Assembly (NCBI RefSeq): GCF_002868715.1
Contig: NZ_PKLZ01000010.1
Span: 1-64,000 of the forward strand
Direction of reading: 5' to 3'
Source of the DNA: Kineobactrum sediminis
Lineage (GTDB): Bacteria; Pseudomonadota; Gammaproteobacteria; Pseudomonadales; Halieaceae
Length of the DNA: 64,000 bases
A program made the translations under genes and the position numbers. The notes under the pieces are model-generated. The model was not told where the DNA came from and searched no databases. It saw only the letters and a program-made list of their open reading frames with translations. Below, in pieces: positions 43,608-52,495 of the stretch (within the stretch, counting starts at the first letter, position 1; each line of letters opens with the position of its first letter).

Positions 43608-44060
43608 TTACTCGGCCGACGGTTTTTCGTCGCCTTCCTTGTCTGTATCGCTTTCAGTAGTAGCCGCGCTTTCGCGGGGTGCGCGTTCGGCATCGGCAGA
43701 CTGGCGTTCTTCGTAGCGGGTCTTGCGCTCGCGGCTTTCTTTCTCGGCCTTCATGATGAAAGACTCATCAGTAACGGCTTCGTCGCGGCGAATGACCAGG
43801 TTACGCAGAACAGCATCGTTGTAACGGAAAGTGGTGGTCAGTTCTTCCATCGCTTCATTGGAAGCTTCAACATTCAACAGCACATAGTGTGCCTTGTGAA
43901 TCTTGTTGATGGGGTAAGCCAGTTGACGACGGCCCCAGTCTTCCACACGGTGCACATTGCCACCGTCTTTCTGGATGGTATTGGAGTAGCGCTCGATCAT
44001 CGCGGGCACTTGTTCGGACTGGTCCGGATGGACCATAAACACAACTTCGTAATGACGCAT
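43608..44060 (-). CDS. rpsF: 30S ribosomal protein S6
   Basis: A 150-residue protein with a complete S6 fold ([18 protein letters not shown] ... [20 protein letters not shown]). It ends in an acidic, disordered tail of about 40 residues (ending DEKPSAE), longer than the E. coli version, the region where RimK adds glutamates in species that have it. It is the first gene of the rpsF-rpsR-DUF2232-rplI operon. Confidence 0.97.
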   Translation of the reverse strand: MRHYEVVFMVHPDQSEQVPAMIERYSNTIQKDGGNVHRVEDWGRRQLAYPINKIHKAHYVLLNVEASNEAMEELTTTFRYNDAVLRNLVIRRDEAVTDESFIMKAEKESRERKTRYEERQSADAERAPRESAATTESDTDKEGDEKPSAE

Positions 44061-44097
44061 GAAGGCTCCTTACGGGTTAATGCTACCCATCAAATAT

Positions 44098-44131
44098 GGT
44101 GTAGCAAGGAGGATCGGCAGCAAGCGCCACC
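44098..44131 (-). promoter_or_regulatory. Possible S6:S18 autoregulatory leader hairpin
   Basis: In the rpsF 5' leader the minus strand can pair GGTG...CACC around a loop containing CTGCCGATCC. S6:S18 complexes are known to bind CCG-containing hairpins upstream of rpsF in many bacteria. The fit is only approximate by eye. Confidence 0.3.
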
Positions 44132-44198
44132 GGGCAATTTTCAGGCCGCGGAGTCTACAGAATTTGTCTCACCACTGCAAGAGAAGAGAATGCAGGTC

Positions 44199-44969
44199 TC
44201 ACAACCCTCTGGCGGTACGCTGGCGCACGACCTCAAAGAGGGAAATGCCGGTCGCTACGGAAACGTTGAGACTACTGACAGTACCCGCCATTGGCAGGCG
44301 CACCAGGTGGTCGCAGTGCTCGCGGGTAAGCCGCCGCAAACCGGCTCCCTCGGCGCCCATTACCAGTGCCACGGAGCCAGTGAGGTCGGCGTCGTACAAG
44401 GACTGCTCAGCCTCCCCGGCCGCACCGTAAAGCCAGACTCCCCGCTCCTTGAGCGCCGCCAGGGTACGAGCGATATTGGTCACCCGCACGAAGGGCATCA
44501 CCTCGGCGGCACCACAGGCCACCTTGCGCACAACCGGCGACAGATCCGCCGCCTTGTCCTTGGGCACCACCACCGCCTGCACCCCGGCCGCATCGGCACT
44601 GCGCAGGCAGGCGCCCAGATTATGGGGATCCGTTACACAGTCCAGCACCAGCAACAACACCGGCCCCGGGCTGTTATCAACCAGCTCCAGCAGATCGGTT
44701 TCATCCAGGAGGTTGCTTTCCGCCTCCGGGCCACCCGCTGCTGCCGCTTCGGGCACTGTCGCCACAGCGCCCTGGTGACGTCCGCTAACGAGACCGTCGA
44801 GTACCTTGCGCGGTTCGCGAACCACAGTGACGCCCTGGTTGCGAGCCAGGGTAAGCAGCGCCCCTACCCGCTTGTCTTCGCGGCCCTGCTGCAGGGCCAG
44901 CTGTTGAACCGAACCGGGATTGCGGCGCAACAGGCTCTCTACCGCGTGAATACCATAAATGTGGGCCAT
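44199..44969 (-). CDS. rlmB: 23S rRNA (guanosine-2'-O-)-methyltransferase RlmB
   Basis: A 256-residue SPOUT (TrmH-type) methyltransferase that methylates G2251 of 23S rRNA. The N-terminal substrate-binding domain starts IYGIHAVESLLRRNP. The knot motifs are LDCVTDPHNLGACLRSADAAG, VALVMGAEGAGLRRLTREHCD and VRLPMAGTVSSLNVSVATGI. It follows rnr by only six bases, the usual rnr-rlmB arrangement. Confidence 0.96.
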   Translation of the reverse strand: MAHIYGIHAVESLLRRNPGSVQQLALQQGREDKRVGALLTLARNQGVTVVREPRKVLDGLVSGRHQGAVATVPEAAAAGGPEAESNLLDETDLLELVDNSPGPVLLLVLDCVTDPHNLGACLRSADAAGVQAVVVPKDKAADLSPVVRKVACGAAEVMPFVRVTNIARTLAALKERGVWLYGAAGEAEQSLYDADLTGSVALVMGAEGAGLRRLTREHCDHLVRLPMAGTVSSLNVSVATGISLFEVVRQRTARGL

Positions 44970-44975
44970 ATAATC

Positions 44976-47423
44976 CTAACGACGCCTGCGCTGGCGGGAC
45001 TTGCGAGGCGGCTTGGCCTCGTCCGGGCTGGCAGCAGACGCGGCCTCCCCGGAACCGGTCTTCGCTTTCGCTTTGGTTTTAGCCCTGGGCTTGGCGCCCT
45101 CCCCGGCTGCCGGCGCCCTGGCACCCGATTTGGCACCGGACTTGCCACCGCCAGACTTGCCGCCACCCGATTTGCGGGTCTTTTTGGCGGGGCCCTTCAC
45201 CGGCGGAGAGGCTTCAATCAATTCCAGGTCAATCTTCTTGTCGTCCAGGTCGACCCGCGCGACCTGCACCCTTACCCTGCCACCCAGCTTGTAACTGCGG
45301 CCGCTGCGTTCGCCAACCAGGCGCTGGTGGGCCGCGTCAAAGCTGTAGTAATCGCCGGGCAGGGCACTGATATGAACAAGCCCTTCTATATAGATGGGCT
45401 GCAATTCGACAAACAGGCCAAAGCTGGTGACCGCGGCAATCAAACCATCAAACTCGTCGCCCACATGTTCCTGCAGGTACTCGCATTTCAACCAGGATTC
45501 CACATCCCGGGTGGCGTCATCGGCACGCCGCTCGGTCATTGAGCAGTGCTCACCGTGGATCGCCATGGCATGATCGTCGTACGGGAAAATCCTGTCGCGG
45601 GGAATCGCTTCCGCACCGCGCTTGCGAACCACGGTCTTGGTGCGCACTTTCGAGCGGATGATATGGCGTATTCCGCGATGTACCAGCAGGTCCGCATAGC
45701 GGCGGATGGGTGAGGTGAAGTGGGCGTAGGCGTCATAATGCAGGCCGAAATGACCTTCATTTTCCGGCTGGTAAACGGCCTGGCGCAACGAACGCAACAG
45801 CATGGTCTGGATAACATTGGAATCCGGCCGGTCCTGAACTTCATCAAGCAGGCGGCCATAATGCTCCGGAGAGGGTTTTTCGCCCCCCCGCAGGTCCAGC
45901 CCCAGCTCACCGAGAAAGGCGCGCAGCTTTTCCAGCTTCTCCGGCGTCGGCCCCTCGTGAACCCGGAACAACACCGGCAACTGGTGCTCCTCAAAGAACC
46001 GCGCCGCAGCGACGTTGGCACTGAGCATGCACTCTTCGATCAGCTTGTGCGCGTCGTTGCGCACCACCGGGACAATGGCTTCGATCTTGCGCTGCTCATT
46101 GAACAGGATCCGGGTTTCCACCGTTTCAAAGTCGATGGCGCCACGATTATCCCGCGCCTTGCGCAGGACGTTATACAGCGTATGCAGGCGCTTCAGGTCC
46201 TTGAGCAGGCTCTTGTCAATCTTGTCGTCACTACCGTGCTCGAGGGCTTCCGCCACCTGGTTGTAGGTGAGACGGGCGTGGGAGTGGATTACCGCCTCGA
46301 AAAAACGGAAACCGGTGAGCTTGCCCGAACCGCTGAGGTCCATTTCACAGACCATCGCGAGACGATCGACCTTCGGTTTCAGGGAACACAGGCCGTTGGA
46401 GAGTGCCTCGGGCAGCATGGGCACAACCTGCTCCGGGAAATACACGGAGTTGCCGCGCAGGGCCGCCTCTTCGTCGAGCGCCGAACCGGGGCGAACGTAG
46501 TGGGACACATCTGCAATGGCCACCCACAGGCGCCAGCCACGCAGGCGCTTTTCACAGTAAACCGCGTCGTCAAAGTCCCGTGCGTCCTCGCCATCAATGG
46601 TGACGAACGCCAGGTCCCGCAGATCGGCACGGTATTTCTTGTCTTCCTCGCGAGGCTCTGACTCCAGTGCGGCCGCCTCTCGCAATACCTCTTCGGGCCA
46701 CTCGTGGGGGATATTATGGGAACGTATCGCCACGTCAATTTCGAGGCCGGGGTCCATATGGTCGCCCAATACCTCGACAATGGTACCCTTGGCGCTGAGG
46801 TTACGGGTGGGATAATCGGTGATTTCGGCAGTCACGATCTGGCCGGCGTCAACGTCGCCCTTCGCCGCCGGCGGAATCAGGATCCGGTGGTTAAGCCGGC
46901 TGTTATCCGGCACCACGAAACCTATGCCACCCTCCTCCTCGTAACGGCCCACCACGGTGGTGGTGCCGCGCTTCAGCACCTCCACCACCTTGCCTTCGGG
47001 CCGGCCACGACGATCCAGGCCGATAATGGCCACCAGCACTTCATCGCCATCAAACACGTACTGCATCTGCCGCGAGCTCAGGTAAACGTCCTCGGCCTCA
47101 GCCAGCGGGATTGCGAAGCCGTAGCCATCGCGATGACCCTGCACCCTGCAATGCAACAGGTTCAGCTTGTCGACCAGGCCGTAGGCCCCGCGCCGGTTTG
47201 GCATCAGCTGGCCATCGCGCTCCATTGCACGCAGGCGCCTGCGCAGGGCTTCTATTTGCTCTTCGTCCTCAAGCTCAAGCCGACGTGCGAGCTGGGCATG
47301 GCTCAAGGGCTTATCCGCCTCCCCGAGCAGCTCGAGAATCACTTCACGGCTGGGAATGGGATTGTCATAACGAGCGGCTTCGCGCTCGGCGTGAGGGTCG
47401 GCAATGGTGCCTTTTTTGGTCAT
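44976..47423 (-). CDS. rnr: Ribonuclease R
   Basis: An 815-residue processive 3'-5' exoribonuclease that degrades structured RNA. It carries an N-terminal helix-turn-helix and two cold-shock domains (YGFAIPLAEAEDVYLS). The RNB catalytic domain has ITIDGEDARDFDDAV with the Asp metal ligands. The S1 domain is near 640-720, followed by a Lys/Gly/Ala-rich C-terminal tail (GGGKSGGGKSGAKSG and AKTKAKAKTG) that probably binds RNA or ribosomes. ATG 47423 matches the family start. Confidence 0.96.
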   Translation of the reverse strand: MTKKGTIADPHAEREAARYDNPIPSREVILELLGEADKPLSHAQLARRLELEDEEQIEALRRRLRAMERDGQLMPNRRGAYGLVDKLNLLHCRVQGHRDGYGFAIPLAEAEDVYLSSRQMQYVFDGDEVLVAIIGLDRRGRPEGKVVEVLKRGTTTVVGRYEEEGGIGFVVPDNSRLNHRILIPPAAKGDVDAGQIVTAEITDYPTRNLSAKGTIVEVLGDHMDPGLEIDVAIRSHNIPHEWPEEVLREAAALESEPREEDKKYRADLRDLAFVTIDGEDARDFDDAVYCEKRLRGWRLWVAIADVSHYVRPGSALDEEAALRGNSVYFPEQVVPMLPEALSNGLCSLKPKVDRLAMVCEMDLSGSGKLTGFRFFEAVIHSHARLTYNQVAEALEHGSDDKIDKSLLKDLKRLHTLYNVLRKARDNRGAIDFETVETRILFNEQRKIEAIVPVVRNDAHKLIEECMLSANVAAARFFEEHQLPVLFRVHEGPTPEKLEKLRAFLGELGLDLRGGEKPSPEHYGRLLDEVQDRPDSNVIQTMLLRSLRQAVYQPENEGHFGLHYDAYAHFTSPIRRYADLLVHRGIRHIIRSKVRTKTVVRKRGAEAIPRDRIFPYDDHAMAIHGEHCSMTERRADDATRDVESWLKCEYLQEHVGDEFDGLIAAVTSFGLFVELQPIYIEGLVHISALPGDYYSFDAAHQRLVGERSGRSYKLGGRVRVQVARVDLDDKKIDLELIEASPPVKGPAKKTRKSGGGKSGGGKSGAKSGARAPAAGEGAKPRAKTKAKAKTGSGEAASAASPDEAKPPRKSRQRRRR

Positions 47424-47552
47424 AGAGCAGGGGTTTCCTTAAATCCGGTTCTTGGTAATTTTTGCTGGCCTACAGTATACGCGAGGATTGACAAAGGTGC
47501 TTGGTAAAAGTAAAGTGCGCGCCCTCAGGTAGCGGCTTGCCGCCACTCTGAT

Positions 47553-47639
47553 GCCCAGGTGGTGAAATTGGTAGACACGCTAGCTTCAGGTGCTAGTGCT
47601 CGAAAGGGCGTGGAGGTTCAAGTCCTCTCCTGGGCACCA
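47553..47639 (+). tRNA. tRNA-Leu (anticodon CAG)
   Basis: An 87-base class II tRNA with an encoded CCA end. The acceptor arms GCCCAGG and CCTGGGC pair perfectly, followed by discriminator A and CCA. The anticodon stem CTAGC/GCTAG encloses the loop TTCAGGT, giving CAG, which reads CUG codons. The long variable arm lies at about 47596-47612 and the T-loop is GTTCAAGTC. It lies directly upstream of the eroded accessory strip. Confidence 0.95.
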
Positions 47640-47670
47640 TTCTTGAAACACATTGAAAGACCTATAGAGA

Positions 47671-47704
47671 CCATTTAAGGCACTGATTCTTAAATGGTTT
47701 TTTT
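47671..47704 (+). terminator. Rho-independent terminator of tRNA-Leu
   Basis: Stem CCATTTAAG/CTTAAATGG (47671-47679 and 47689-47697) with a nine-base loop is followed by seven T. It lies 31 bases past the tRNA 3' end. Confidence 0.85.
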
Positions 47705-47984
47705 GTTTCTGGCCGGGGAACATCTGGTCCCTCGCAGTCTCGAATTGCCCCTTCTGTGGAACGCAGCATTGTAAAACCACCTCTCCCCTCCATAAAAGGA
47801 GAGCAGGCAGGAGCTGCCATTTGGCAACGGGGTCTCACGCTGCTCCGCTCGGGCAATGCCCCGCAGCCAACCTGGCACCAATAGCTATCATTATCACAAT
47901 TTTTGATAACTATAATGTCCACTGTGGTTGACAGCCGCATGCTGGGCACTATAGTTACCACTTTCAGTCATTTTGGTAGCCATT
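47705..47984. promoter_or_regulatory. Non-coding gap with hipB operator-like sites
   Basis: No gene is seen in the first 180 bases. Close to hipB, TAACTATA (47907-47914) and its exact complement TATAGTTA (47950-47957) form an inverted pair about 35 bases apart, and TTATCACAATTTTTGATAA at 47891-47909 is an imperfect palindrome. HipB proteins repress their own operon by binding several such sites, so these are candidate operators. Confidence 0.45.
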
Positions 47985-48314
47985 GTGATCAGCAAAAAAC
48001 TGGTAAAGGGTCGCTCTGCTGTCGTCTTTCCCAAAAACCGACGCCTTCTGGAACAGCTTGGCGAGAACATCAAGCTCGCATGCAAACGCCGAGGTTATAC
48101 CCAGGTTTTGATTTCCGAGCGAACGGGGCTCAGTCGTCTCACCATTCGCAAGATTGAGAAGGGAGATCCCGGCGTTTCAATCGGCCACTATCTTACCGTG
48201 CTCAGTGTCGTCGGGCTCGCGGGGGATGTCACCAAGGTCGCGCTGGACGATGAACTGGGGCATAAGTTACAGGACATCAAGCTGATGGGCAGGAAAACAG
48301 GATCCTCATCATGA
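47985..48314 (+). CDS. hipB: HipB-like XRE antitoxin
   Basis: A 109-residue Cro/CI-type helix-turn-helix protein. GENIKLACKRRGYTQVLISERTGLSRLTIRKIEKG is the DNA-binding domain; the flanks support dimerisation. HipB neutralises the HipA kinase toxin and represses the operon. GTG 47985 is the likely start; a TTG four codons earlier is also open. The stop overlaps the ATG of the hipA remnant (ATGA), the normal hipBA arrangement. The antitoxin looks intact although its toxin partner is broken. Confidence 0.8.
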   Translation: MISKKLVKGRSAVVFPKNRRLLEQLGENIKLACKRRGYTQVLISERTGLSRLTIRKIEKGDPGVSIGHYLTVLSVVGLAGDVTKVALDDELGHKLQDIKLMGRKTGSSS

Positions 48315-49278
48315 GCACAGGGGTGTTTGTTTTTGCAGACTGGGAGGAGTTCGAGAAGCCCGTATTCGTTGGCACGCTTCGCTCTTCTGCCGCTCGCCAA
48401 AATCAGCTTCAGTTACGACACTGACTGGTTGCTGTCTCCCTATGCGCAGCAAATCGATCCTGAGCTACGCCTTTACTCCGGCGAACAGCACGGCGAAGAC
48501 GACAAGAACTTCCGGGTATTCCTGGATTCATGCCCTGATCGCTGGGGCCGTTTGCTTATGAAACGGCGCGAAGCTATTCATGCCCGCCAGGAAGATCGTC
48601 GCCCACGAGTCCTGAATGAAATCGATTATCTTGTCGGTGTACACGACCTTCACCGAACCGGCGCACTGAGATTCAAGCGCGAGCTGGAAGGCCCATTTCT
48701 TGATAATGACGAACGCCTCGGCGCCCCGCCTCTCTCATCCCTGAGAGAACTCGAGCATGCCGGAGAGCCGGATCGAGCAGTTCGGCAGTCATCACCACAC
48801 TTTTCTGACCAAACGCTTTGATCGCACCGAGGGAAGTCGCCTTCACTTTACGTCGGCGATGACACAACTCGGCTATTACGACGGCGAACATGACGCCAGC
48901 TATCTGGAACTCGCACAATTCCTGACCGAGCACGGCGCGAACACCAGGAATGATCTCGCGCAGTTATGGCGCCGCATTGTGTTTTACATCGCCATTTCCA
49001 ATACCGATGACCACCTCCGCAACCACGGATTTATTTATCATCAGGGAGGCTGGCTGCTATCTCCAGCGTATGATATTAACCCGGTCACGCCTGCCAATGG
49101 CTTGCATCTCAATATCAACGACAGCGATAACAGCCTGGACTATGAGCTGGCCATGGAAGTCATCGAATTCTTTCAACTCGACCGTGGTCAGGCGCTACAG
49201 ATTAAAGATGAAGTACTCGTCAGTGTTGCCAACTGGAAGGCTAAAGCAAGTGCTGCTGGACTCAGCAGGAGTGAGTAA
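48311..49278 (+). pseudogene. hipA: hipA toxin pseudogene with frameshift and internal deletion
   Basis: The hipA reading frame starts at ATG 48311 (MSTGVFVFADWEEFEKPVFVGTLRSS) and hits TGA at 48422. The homology continues one frame over from about 48400 (ISFSYDTDWLLSPYAQ ... LNEIDYLVGVHDLHRTGALRF) to 48755. It then jumps to a third frame at MPESRIEQFGSHHHTFLTKRFDR and runs to 49278 with the catalytic SNTDDHLRNHGF and SPAYDIN motifs. The stretch between, which in intact HipA carries the glycine-rich ATP loop and substrate lysine, is missing, about 100 residues by comparison with family length. The kinase cannot be functional. Confidence 0.8.
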
Positions 49279-49372
49279 AAACTGATGGAACCGGCATTTA
49301 ATCTCTGACCCGGATTTTCGGTAGGGGCCGTCGCTGCTGCGCAGCTCCGGGAAGACTGATCCAGCCGCTACG

Positions 49373-50269
49373 CTATCGGCAACGTGCGACCAGAAAATCC
49401 ACAGCTACTTTCACCTTCGGCACCAGATAACGCTGTTTTTGATATAGCAGGTAAATTGCCAGGTTAGGGTTCTGGCTAACCGTGGGGGCCGGCGATAAAT
49501 CCAGTTTCACCAGCTCCCCACTGTCGAAATAACCCGCGAGTGACCATGCAGGCGCCAGAATGATCCCCTTTGCTGCCAAAGCTTGACGCCCCAGCCATGG
49601 CGCATTATTTGAGATCGCAATGGTTTCACCGGACACGTCGTGCCACTCACCATCGCTCTCACACAACCAGGGTGATGGTCCTGCCGGGGTACGAAAAAAC
49701 AGTCCCTTGTGTTGCCGGAGATCAAAGGCCGACTTTGGGCTGCCGTGGACCTTGAGATATTGGGGAGCAGCCGCTGGAACAAACTCGTTATCCATCAGTC
49801 TCAACGCCTGAATTCGTTCGTTAGGTGGGTAGCCACCTCGAATCGCGATATCCACGTCGTCGCGCCCAAGCGCGGTCAGTTCGTCGCTCAAACTGATGTC
49901 GAGGACAATGTCCGGATACTTCTGCTTAAATTCTTCCATCAACGGTAAGAGAATACCCTCACCAAAACTCACCATGGAGCTGATGCGCAAACGTCCCACT
50001 GGTTTAGCGTGATAGCTTCGGACCGTCTCATTACTCTGCTCAATCTGAAGCAGGATGCCCTGAACCTGCTGATAGTACAGCCGGCCGATCTCAGTCACCT
50101 GAACCACTCGGGTACTGCGCTTTAACAATGTCGCACCGAGGCTTGCCTCCAAATTGGCCACCCGGCGCGAAAGTGACGAAGGCGGGACATCAAAAACGCT
50201 TGCGGCTTTTGTAAAGCTACCTGTCTCAACGACCTTGGAGAAATAGCGCAGCGCTTTGAGCTGGTCCAT
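49373..50269 (-). CDS. LysR-family transcriptional regulator
   Basis: A 298-residue LTTR. The N-terminal winged helix-turn-helix (LKALRYFSKVVETGSFTKAASVFDVPPSSLSRRVANLE) precedes the periplasmic-binding-like effector domain (GRLRISSMVSFGEGIL). Such regulators commonly control a divergent gene. Here the divergent neighbour is a decayed dehydrogenase fragment (50340-50539), so the regulator may have lost its main target. Confidence 0.9.
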   Translation of the reverse strand: MDQLKALRYFSKVVETGSFTKAASVFDVPPSSLSRRVANLEASLGATLLKRSTRVVQVTEIGRLYYQQVQGILLQIEQSNETVRSYHAKPVGRLRISSMVSFGEGILLPLMEEFKQKYPDIVLDISLSDELTALGRDDVDIAIRGGYPPNERIQALRLMDNEFVPAAAPQYLKVHGSPKSAFDLRQHKGLFFRTPAGPSPWLCESDGEWHDVSGETIAISNNAPWLGRQALAAKGIILAPAWSLAGYFDSGELVKLDLSPAPTVSQNPNLAIYLLYQKQRYLVPKVKVAVDFLVARCR

Positions 50270-50339
50270 TATTTATTGTCTTTATAGCAATAGAGTTTGG
50301 ACAATACTCCTATATACATCACCTAAAAAGCAACAAATA

Positions 50340-50539
50340 ATGGCTCCTTCACCGATACAGGGGTTCGATCATGGCTTTCAGCGTCCATCTCGCAGCACGC
50401 CCAACACCAGGCCCAATTACTCATGGCGGGCAAGATTAAATATCGCATCCATGTCCTGCACGGTCTGGAATCGTCGATTGACGGTCTGGACCTGTTTTTC
50501 ACCGGCGAGAACCGCGGCAAACTCATCGTAATACTCTAA
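50340..50539 (+). pseudogene. C-terminal remnant of a zinc-type (MDR) NADP-dependent oxidoreductase
   Basis: Reading from 50340, IQGFDHGFQR is followed after a one-base frame change by HAQHQAQLLMAGKIKYR and then GLESSIDGLDLFFTGENRGK, ending at TAA 537-539. This is the typical end of medium-chain quinone/NADP oxidoreductases of the YfmJ/curcumin-reductase type. The rest of the gene is absent. It lies divergent to the LysR gene. Confidence 0.6.
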
Positions 50540-50561
50540 CCCACTCCTCTGGCAGAATCTC

Positions 50562-51542
50562 ATGAACAATTTAAAATGGACTTATGGTGGCCTTGTGGTA
50601 TTGCTGGCAATGGAACCCGCACTGGCCTCTGAGGCAATAAACCTGTCCGCCGGTAACGACGGCTCAGCAACGCGTATAGAGAACGATCTGGACAGTTGGA
50701 CCGCATTCGCCATCGTGGTCACCTCACTGGTCACGGCCTGGTGCATGAACGCGGTGTCTCCTAAAGCCCGGTCATTTGGCACAATATTGGCGTCATTGGG
50801 GTGCCTGGCGGTGGCCGCCTGGTTTTTCCTCTTTGTCCTGGGCACAGGAATTCTGGAGAACCCAAAACCCAATCAAACACCTTTGGACTCAGCGAAGCCC
50901 ACACTACTGTGGCTTCAGGGAATTGTTGCGCTGGCGGCGGGATTATTCCTGCTGCTGGTAGGAATCAGGCAATCCGGTGAAGATAAAGCACTCGAGCTCA
51001 AGACCGAAAACGAGCCGGAGCGATACGGTCGTATATCTCGATTACTGCATTGGTCCACAGCAATGTTGTTTATCGCCATGATCCCGATGGGGATCTTTGC
51101 ATCGATCATCCCTGAAGGCACAGACTACAGAAATGCCTACTATGTGGTTCACAAAACCATCGGTGTCCTGGTATTCGTACTATTGGCCACTCGCTTAATC
51201 TGGAATTTGGGAACACGTCGCCCCGCTTTGGCTGAGAGCCTGAATCCAGTTGAGCGAAAGCTGGCCCATTGGGTGCACGTTGCTCTGTATGGTTTCCTGT
51301 TCGCATTGCCCGTCACCGGATTCGTGATGACGAGCTTTCATGGCTACCCAACGTTCTTCTTTATCTGGGAACTGCCACCCCTTTGGGCCTCAAGCGACAC
51401 AGGGACCATTGCCTGGGGCCTTTTCCACAAGTATCTGCTGCCCTACGTCCTCTACATCACCCTGGGGGCCCATATCCTGGGCGCGCTCAAACATCACTAT
51501 ATCGACAAGCACCCACAGGCTATCAAACGCATTGTGGGATAA
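50562..51542 (+). CDS. Cytochrome b561-domain membrane protein
   Basis: A 326-residue protein. A signal-like first segment (LVVLLAMEPALASEA) is followed by three hydrophobic helices and a basic/acidic loop. From about residue 150 comes a bacterial cytochrome b561 domain: RISRLLHWSTAMLF, YVVHKTIGVLVFVL, LAHWVHVALYGFLF and YITLGAHILGALKHH, whose histidines would bind two b hemes. Such proteins oxidise quinol or dispose of electrons and superoxide. The extra N-terminal helices are unusual. It is a single gene with no obvious partner. Confidence 0.8.
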   Translation: MNNLKWTYGGLVVLLAMEPALASEAINLSAGNDGSATRIENDLDSWTAFAIVVTSLVTAWCMNAVSPKARSFGTILASLGCLAVAAWFFLFVLGTGILENPKPNQTPLDSAKPTLLWLQGIVALAAGLFLLLVGIRQSGEDKALELKTENEPERYGRISRLLHWSTAMLFIAMIPMGIFASIIPEGTDYRNAYYVVHKTIGVLVFVLLATRLIWNLGTRRPALAESLNPVERKLAHWVHVALYGFLFALPVTGFVMTSFHGYPTFFFIWELPPLWASSDTGTIAWGLFHKYLLPYVLYITLGAHILGALKHHYIDKHPQAIKRIVG

Positions 51543-51812
51543 TGGGCGATTGGGGTGATCCGGTTATCCCTCGACCTCTCGCTGATTTATCGCTGGCCAC
51601 AGCGATCCGCGGTCGTCTTTCCCAAGGTTCGACGCCTTCTGGAACAGCTTGGTGAGAACATCAAACTGGCGCCTAAACGCAGGGGTTATACCCAGGTTTT
51701 GATGTCCGAGCGTACGAGGCTCAGCCGTCTGACCATTCGCAAAATTGAGAAGGGACCCGGATGCTGAATATATTACTGACCAGGCGACCTTTATCAGTGG
51801 CGCACCCTGCCA
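51543..51812 (+). pseudogene. hipB fragment, second copy
   Basis: Bases 51612-51755 match hipB at 48021-48164 over 144 bases without gaps, with about 125 identical positions by eye. The frame gives SAVVFPKVRRLLEQLGENIK and RGYTQVLMSERTRLSRLTIR, then ends eight residues after IEKG with no hipA following. The copies are diverged (roughly 87% identity), so this is not a recent duplication. No other gene is seen in this 270-base gap. Confidence 0.75.
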
Positions 51813-52343
51813 CTATACAGGGCAACTGACCTCTTCCAGCTGGAGGATCGCAAGCATACGGCCAAATCCGACATACTGCCCCGCCATCATCATAAGCTCG
51901 AGGAGTTCACCTTCGCTGAAAACCTGCTTCAATGACCTGATGGTTTCGTCATCTATGGAAAAATGATCAATTGCCATTTTCTCGGCCAGAGCGATGGCGG
52001 CCCGCTCTCTCTCCGTGAAGGACTCGGACGGATCATCCACGCCCTGCATCGCCTCCTCCTCGGTTACGGTCGGGTCAAGGCGCGCGGCTTTGCAAGTCTT
52101 GCAGCCGTTCAGTGTCGCAATGCGCAGCCGGACAAGTTCTTTCAGACGCGGCTCCAGAAGGCCGGTACCATCGCTGCGGTGCCAGGGGTAATAGAATTTC
52201 AGGTAGCCTTCCAGAAGCTGCGGATTGGCGGAAAAGGCGCGGGCTGTATGTTTTGTCGACCAGTCCTTTTCTGGTGCATTATCATGAAGTTCACGCAGAA
52301 AAGGGGGTAGTTGCTCAGGTTCTGTCAGAAAAATTCGTGACAT
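51813..52343 (-). CDS. AhpD-like / carboxymuconolactone decarboxylase family protein
   Basis: A 176-residue helical protein. LVRLRIATLNGCKTCKAARLD has the CxxC pair of the AhpD/peroxidase-related group, and FTERERAAIALAEKMAID is the second conserved helix. Members act as alkylhydroperoxidase partners or as decarboxylases; the two cysteines favour a redox role. The start MSRIFLTEPEQL is chosen from the family; the open frame extends 33 codons more. It is divergent from the acetoacetate-decarboxylase-like gene and may share a promoter region with it. Confidence 0.8.
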   Translation of the reverse strand: MSRIFLTEPEQLPPFLRELHDNAPEKDWSTKHTARAFSANPQLLEGYLKFYYPWHRSDGTGLLEPRLKELVRLRIATLNGCKTCKAARLDPTVTEEEAMQGVDDPSESFTERERAAIALAEKMAIDHFSIDDETIRSLKQVFSEGELLELMMMAGQYVGFGRMLAILQLEEVSCPV

Positions 52344-52495
52344 GAAATATCCTCCAATGCGTGCGGGTAGGGAAATCCCGACTCTGTTTTGGTATGAATT
52401 GATCGTAGCACAAGATTGTTGTTTTTTGATACAGTCTGCCAAGGCAGTGTCAGAGATTCAATTCGACTGATTCAATAAAACTTTGGGAGGCTTTG

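Noticed and set aside
47553-51767. Integrated genomic island in tRNA-Leu
   Set aside because: No integrase and no repeat of the tRNA 3' end were found downstream; only decayed hipBA fragments suggest mobility.
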